This document shows positions 60,715 to 64,000 of a stretch of 64,000 nt of DNA, one piece after another. Within the stretch, counting starts at the first letter, position 1. Every line of letters begins with the position of its first letter. The notes beneath the pieces are model-generated. The model was not told the DNA's origin. It made no database searches and saw nothing but the letters and a program-made list of their open reading frames with translations. The position numbers and the translations under genes are program-made. This stretch comes from Epiperipatus broadwayi (Eukaryota > Onychophora > Udeonychophora > Euonychophora > Peripatidae): positions 186,001 through 250,000 of the forward strand of contig JAQFVV010006700.1 in NCBI GenBank assembly GCA_028023455.1, in the 5' to 3' direction.

Positions 60715-61077
60715 TAACATAATACAGATAATGCTAATGAAATACCAAGTGGTGCTGGCATTAGTTTGCAGGACTTAATGAAAATGATGATAAAAATGGA
60801 GGCTATGTTAAAATTAAAAGCTAACTCTGATATGTTAAAAGCTAACACTGATGAATTGAAAGCTAACTCTAGTAAAGTGGATAAATTGATTGCTGAGTCG
60901 AAAGCTAACATTACTGGATTAAATGCTGAAATGGAGGTTAGATTGAAAGCTGACTCTGATGAATTAAAGAATAGCTCTAATAAATTGGAAGCTGAGTTGA
61001 GAGTTGAGTTAAAAACTGGCTCTGATGAATTAAAGGATAGCTCTGATAAAATAAGTATGGAATTGGTGACAGTTTGA
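60715..61077 (+). CDS. Coiled-coil reading frame, unrecognised
   Basis: The open stretch starts upstream of the first ATG (EIPSGAGISLQDLMKMMIKM) and encodes an almost uninterrupted coiled coil with imperfect repeats of SDELKNSSNKLEAEL / NTDELKANSSKVDKL type, about 11-15 residues each, to a stop at 61,075. It resembles the coiled-coil starts of some retroelement Gag proteins, but no capsid or zinc knuckle follows in frame. Downstream frames (61,136-61,713) may be part of the same broken gene. It could be a host gene exon or a mobile-element relic; function unknown. Confidence 0.4.
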
Positions 61078-61135
61078 GGAGAGTCAGGATAAAAAGGATA
61101 TTGACAGATTTTCTTTAGTTAAAGATCAACCCTAT

Positions 61136-61713
61136 TTGAGTAAGATTTGTAAAACCAGTAGCTTTTATGTAGAGTCAAGAAGTTTGGAATTTCAATGGTG
61201 TTATAGTTATGAAATGCATAGCAATCAATGTATAAATTCTAATGACAAAGAGAGGTTCAGAACTAAAGAAAATGTAAGATTGTTGCTTGAAATCAAATTT
61301 TATAAGAAAAGTATGGTCAAATATTCTTTTGAAGAGAGTGCAATGATAAGACAAAATTATTTTGACAAGTTGTTTTTATACTGCAGTCTTAAAAATAAGG
61401 ATCTAAATTCTGATAGGTTGTTAGGTGAAGTGAGTTTTCATAAGAAAATTTGCAAATCACATGTATGTGTGTATGTGATTTGGGTGCGATGCATTTTTGC
61501 CATTGTAACAAAGTACTTAAAAGGCAAAACTTTATACATATATTTAGTTCTTGTCATTCTATAGCCAATGATATCAGAGCTAATACAAAGTGTTTAGTAT
61601 ACAATAATGTGAGTGTTAAATGTAGAAAATTTTGTCCAGGTGTGACAAATAATTCCACTTATGAGACTTTATTTCATAAGAAACAGTGTCATGATAGTTT
61701 TTTGTGGTACTGA
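61136..61713 (+). pseudogene. Unrecognised frames following the coiled coil
   Basis: The first frame (61,136-61,564) encodes a soluble-looking, Lys/Glu-rich part up to about residue 105; its last 35 residues are hydrophobic and probably out of frame. An overlapping frame (61,450-61,713) is Cys/His-rich: CDLGAMHFCHCNKVLKRQNF and FSSCHS. The G-A-M-H-F...C..C spacing loosely resembles the Cys-rich N-terminus of Helitron Rep/helicase proteins (C-G-A-x-F/H-W ... C-C). The overlap suggests a frameshift in a formerly longer protein. Low certainty. Confidence 0.3.
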
Positions 61714-61969
61714 GAAACTTTATTCTTAGATAGATTAGAGACTAAATGTTCCAATGGGAATTCATATCATTGATGCAATGAACCTGACTTGTTTTATAAG
61801 TTTCCCAGCAGGACAAATAAATTAATATATTAATAAAATTTACTAATATTTTAAAATATTTTTAAATTATTAATAAATTTTATTTATTTGATAATATATA
61901 AATTTGTATTTGTCTGTGTATATAAATAATAGCATATAAAATTGCTACAATATATTTATTTGGTTCTTG

Positions 61970-62168
61970 TGTATAATTCAACCGATGACGTATTACCCTG
62001 AAGGCATATCAGTCTAATCTTGTGATTTTTAAGATAACATCTCCAAGTGATCTGCGGACACATGTAATTGCTAAAATGTGTCCGCAGATCACGTGAACAC
62101 AGTACGTTAAAAATCGCAAGATTAGACTGATATGTCTTCAGGGTAATACGTCATCGGTTGAATTATCC
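61970..62168. repeat. Near-perfect long hairpin inside the 1.5-kb TIR element
   Basis: Arms: TCAACCGATGACGTATTACC ... AGTCTAATCTTG pair with CAAGATTAGACTG ... GGTAATACGTCATCGGTTGA. A second inner stem is GATCTGCGGACACAT / ATGTGTCCGCAGATC around a 12-base loop. About 200 bp in total. Confidence 0.9.
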
Positions 62169-62279
62169 AGGTCACATGCTAAAAAATATTCAAAAATGAA
62201 AAATATCTGACGCAGGTCAGGCAAATACTAAAAAAAAAATACAAAAAAAAAATTTAAAAAATGTGCATGGATGCGTCAA

Positions 62280-62525
62280 AATATTATTTTCAATTTTAAA
62301 ATACAGCAGTGCGTAGCGCTGGAATTGGCAGGGAGGGGCCCCGGATGTTTTTGTCGAGCCGCAGGCTTGGCGTACACATATATCAGACATTGTATTACTC
62401 TCATAGCTGTAATTTTTATAATTGCCGATGACGAAAAAAAATGTTATTCTCAATTTTAAAATACAGCAGCACGTAGCGCTGGAATTGGCAGGGGGGGGCT
62501 CCAGACTTTGTATTACTCTCATAGC
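62280..62525 (+). repeat. Direct repeat pair with GC-rich core
   Basis: TTTTCAATTTTAAAATACAG followed by CGTAGCGCTGGAATTGGCAG occurs at about 62,287-62,335 and 62,447-62,495; the TTGTATTACTCTCATAGCTG motif also occurs twice. Part of the 1.5-kb TIR element. Confidence 0.9.
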
Positions 62526-62559
62526 TGTATGATATAATTCAGAAATTAAAAATAAAATT

Positions 62560-63200
62560 AAAACGTAATTCAATGTAAGTTTGAGAATTGTAGAAATATT
62601 AACAAATATTTTTTGTAAATAAGTTTGAGAATTGTAGAAATATTAACAAAAACTTTTTGTAAATTTTAAATAAACACCTAAATAAAAAAGATGCGAACTA
62701 ATGCAAATCTGGTATTAATGGCGTCCAGAAAACGCCGCACTTTTACATGCATTTGGTAATTTTAAAAACGTACTGCATATTGCAAAATTGATTTAAAAAA
62801 TTATTTCAAATTATTTACACATTAAAAACGTAATGTAGAAATATTAACAAAAAGTTTTTGTAAATTTAAAATAAACAAATAAAACATTTTACCCGAATTA
62901 ATGCGAATCTGGCATTAATGGCGTCCTTGTTATCACATGCATTTGGTAATGTATATTCCAAATTTGTTTTAAAAAATTATTGAAAATTATTTACACATTA
63001 AACGTAATTCAATGTAAGTTTCAGAATTGTAGAAATATTAACTAAAAATTTTTGTAAATTTAAAATAAACGGATAAATAAAAAACACTTTACCGGAGAAT
63101 AAATTATTTACACATTAAACGTAATTCAATGTAAGTTTCAGAATTGTAGAAATATTAACAAAAATTTTTTGTAAATTTAAAATAAACAGATAAATAAAAC
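62560..63200 (+). repeat. Irregular tandem repeats in the TIR element
   Basis: Recurrent AGAATTGTAGAAATATTAAC, TTTTTGTAAATTTAAAATAA and CTGGCATTAATGGCGTCC motifs at about 62,580, 62,626, 62,835, 63,024 and 63,140. Spacing varies from about 45 to 210 bp. Confidence 0.85.
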
Positions 63201-63658
63201 ACTTTACCCGAATTTACAGCTCAAAAAAGTAACTGTGATGCCGTGGATAGCAAAATCACAATAGACAGAAAAATCAAAAAATTTCCCAAACCTCTCTATG
63301 AATTTTAAATCTCGCGGGTGAAAAAAAAAATTGACTCTCTGATGGATTAATCACACCAGTCACTTGGTTACCATGACAACATTGTCATGCAAAAAACGTT
63401 GATGTCTACCGGAAGGGAAATCGGTAAGTCAAAAGCGTCATCGGTTGAATTATACACAAGTACTATTTATTTTGTTTTTTTTATTTTTTGGTAATTGTTT
63501 ATGATATAATTTTATTGTTTATTGCTTAATATATCAAGCACAGAGTTCTTCTTTTCAAAATAGTTCATAAATATCCAAAATAGAAATAAAACAAACTAAC
63601 TCCTTTTTTAAAAAACTTGTTTTTATATGACTATTACATGAAAAAAAAAATTAAAAAA

Positions 63659-63696
63659 TCCAACGTTTCGACTATTTTATTCTTTTTCAAGGCACA
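63659..63696 (-). promoter_or_regulatory. Penelope-like 3' conserved motif
   Basis: The minus strand reads GCCTTGAAAAAGAATAAAAT then AGTCGAAACGTTGG. A C-C-T-G-A-A-G-A-A-G ... C-G-A-A-A-C-G-T-T-G-G segment is typical of Penelope-like element termini, which often contain hammerhead-ribozyme-like sequence. Here the expected CTGATGA core is not visible, so ribozyme activity is doubtful. Follows the endonuclease tail at 63,912. Confidence 0.6.
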
Positions 63697-63911
63697 CTAA
63701 AATAAAATAATATATATATAACAAATAACACATATTCCATAAAAATAAATAAATAAACAAAAAATTACAAAATATATTCATAACCAAAAATATACCTTAT
63801 CTCACTCCCTTTTCCTATTACCAACAAACACAACTCAAAGAGAAACAATTTCCTTTTATTAAAAAAAAAAAAATCTATATATATCCTTTAAAACATTTAA
63901 TTAAAAACCTA

Positions 63912-63998
63912 TTATTTTCTTTTCTGTTTATCTATTAACATCCTATTTAATTCTGGTTTTATTTTATTAATGTATACACTTTCTTTTATCATCCTTTC
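63912..63998 (-). CDS. C-terminal tail of a second Penelope-like element endonuclease (partial)
   Basis: Minus-strand frame running in from the window edge: ERMIKESVYINKIKPELNRM, eight more residues, stop. R-x-x-K-E-S-x-Y-I-x-x-x-K-P-x-L-N is the usual end of GIY-YIG domains in Penelope-like elements. The rest lies beyond the right edge. With the 3' motif at 63,659-63,696 in the expected position it supports a minus-strand Penelope-like element. Confidence 0.7.
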   Translation of the reverse strand, partial: ERMIKESVYINKIKPELNRMLIDKQKRK

Positions 63999-64000
63999 AT

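Larger units (their letters stand above)
61966..63460. mobile_element. TIR element of about 1.5 kb with an internal hairpin
   Basis: Perfect 25-bp terminal inverted repeats: left starts CTTGTGTATAATTCAACC, right ends GGTTGAATTATACACAAG; both continue to the CGATGACG/CGTCATCG core. A third inverted copy of the core lies at 62,146-62,166. No transposase frame; the interior holds repeats. MITE-like or foldback DNA transposon of unknown superfamily. No clear target duplication at the outer ends. Confidence 0.7.

Noticed and set aside
63659-63696. Active hammerhead ribozyme
   Set aside because: GAAAC is present but the CTGATGA core strand is not recognisable; kept only as a Penelope-like terminal motif.

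Overview
This is a eukaryotic, animal (metazoan) nuclear window, very AT-rich (roughly a quarter G+C by eye). There are no bacterial-type operons, ribosome binding sites or terminators. The one clear host gene piece is a single exon encoding the N-terminal part of a Popeye domain-containing protein (POPDC/BVES family), a cAMP-binding membrane protein family of animals, which ends at a consensus splice donor. Together with Ty3/Gypsy, Penelope-like and LINE remnants this points to an AT-rich invertebrate with a repeat-laden genome. I cannot name the species.

Layout. 1-5.4 kb: POPDC exon at 1106-1635, then AT-rich, probably intronic DNA. 5.46-6.11 kb: possible solo LTR. 6.17-10.19 kb: element A, a decayed Mag-like Ty3/Gypsy retrotransposon on the minus strand with very short LTRs (about 97 bp). 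12.53-20.48 kb: a roughly 420-bp satellite that inverts at about 13,470; its inverted arm is interrupted by element B (13,736-19,718), an LTR element with 2.4-2.6 kb LTRs, a 918-bp internal region, a 4-bp target duplication and a recognisable empty site in a neighbouring satellite copy. 20.7-24.5 kb: dispersed repeat, LINE fragment, tandem duplication. 24,757-34,480: element C, a minus-strand Gypsy-type element with about 2.45-kb LTRs that look about 97% identical where I compared them; its internal region has gag, protease and a truncated reverse transcriptase fused to unrelated sequence plus a second gag-like tail, with no RNase H or integrase.

35.6-38.7 kb: T-rich satellite with higher-order structure and a second copy of the dispersed repeat. 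39.87-40.27 kb: long foldback palindrome. 42,886-51,981: element D, an old plus-strand relative of B and C with gag and protease relics; its left LTR is split by a 1.2-kb terminal-inverted-repeat element and its right LTR carries a tRNA-derived SINE-like piece. 52.46-53.61 kb: Penelope-like remnant (RT plus GIY-YIG endonuclease). 53.69 kb: one hAT-like terminus. 55.3-57.15 kb: possible host promoter with heat-shock elements, TATA box and candidate short exons. 60.7-61.7 kb: unrecognised coiled-coil reading frames. 61.97-63.46 kb: terminal-inverted-repeat element with an internal hairpin. At the right edge is the C-terminal end of a second Penelope-like element on the minus strand.

The most unusual content is the B/C/D group. 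All three have LTRs above 2 kb, none has an intact pol, D and C share gag features, and B appears to be an internally deleted relative of D. This suggests a lineage of long-LTR elements that spread largely by using enzymes supplied in trans. The elements are described as found; no reading frame was repaired or joined.
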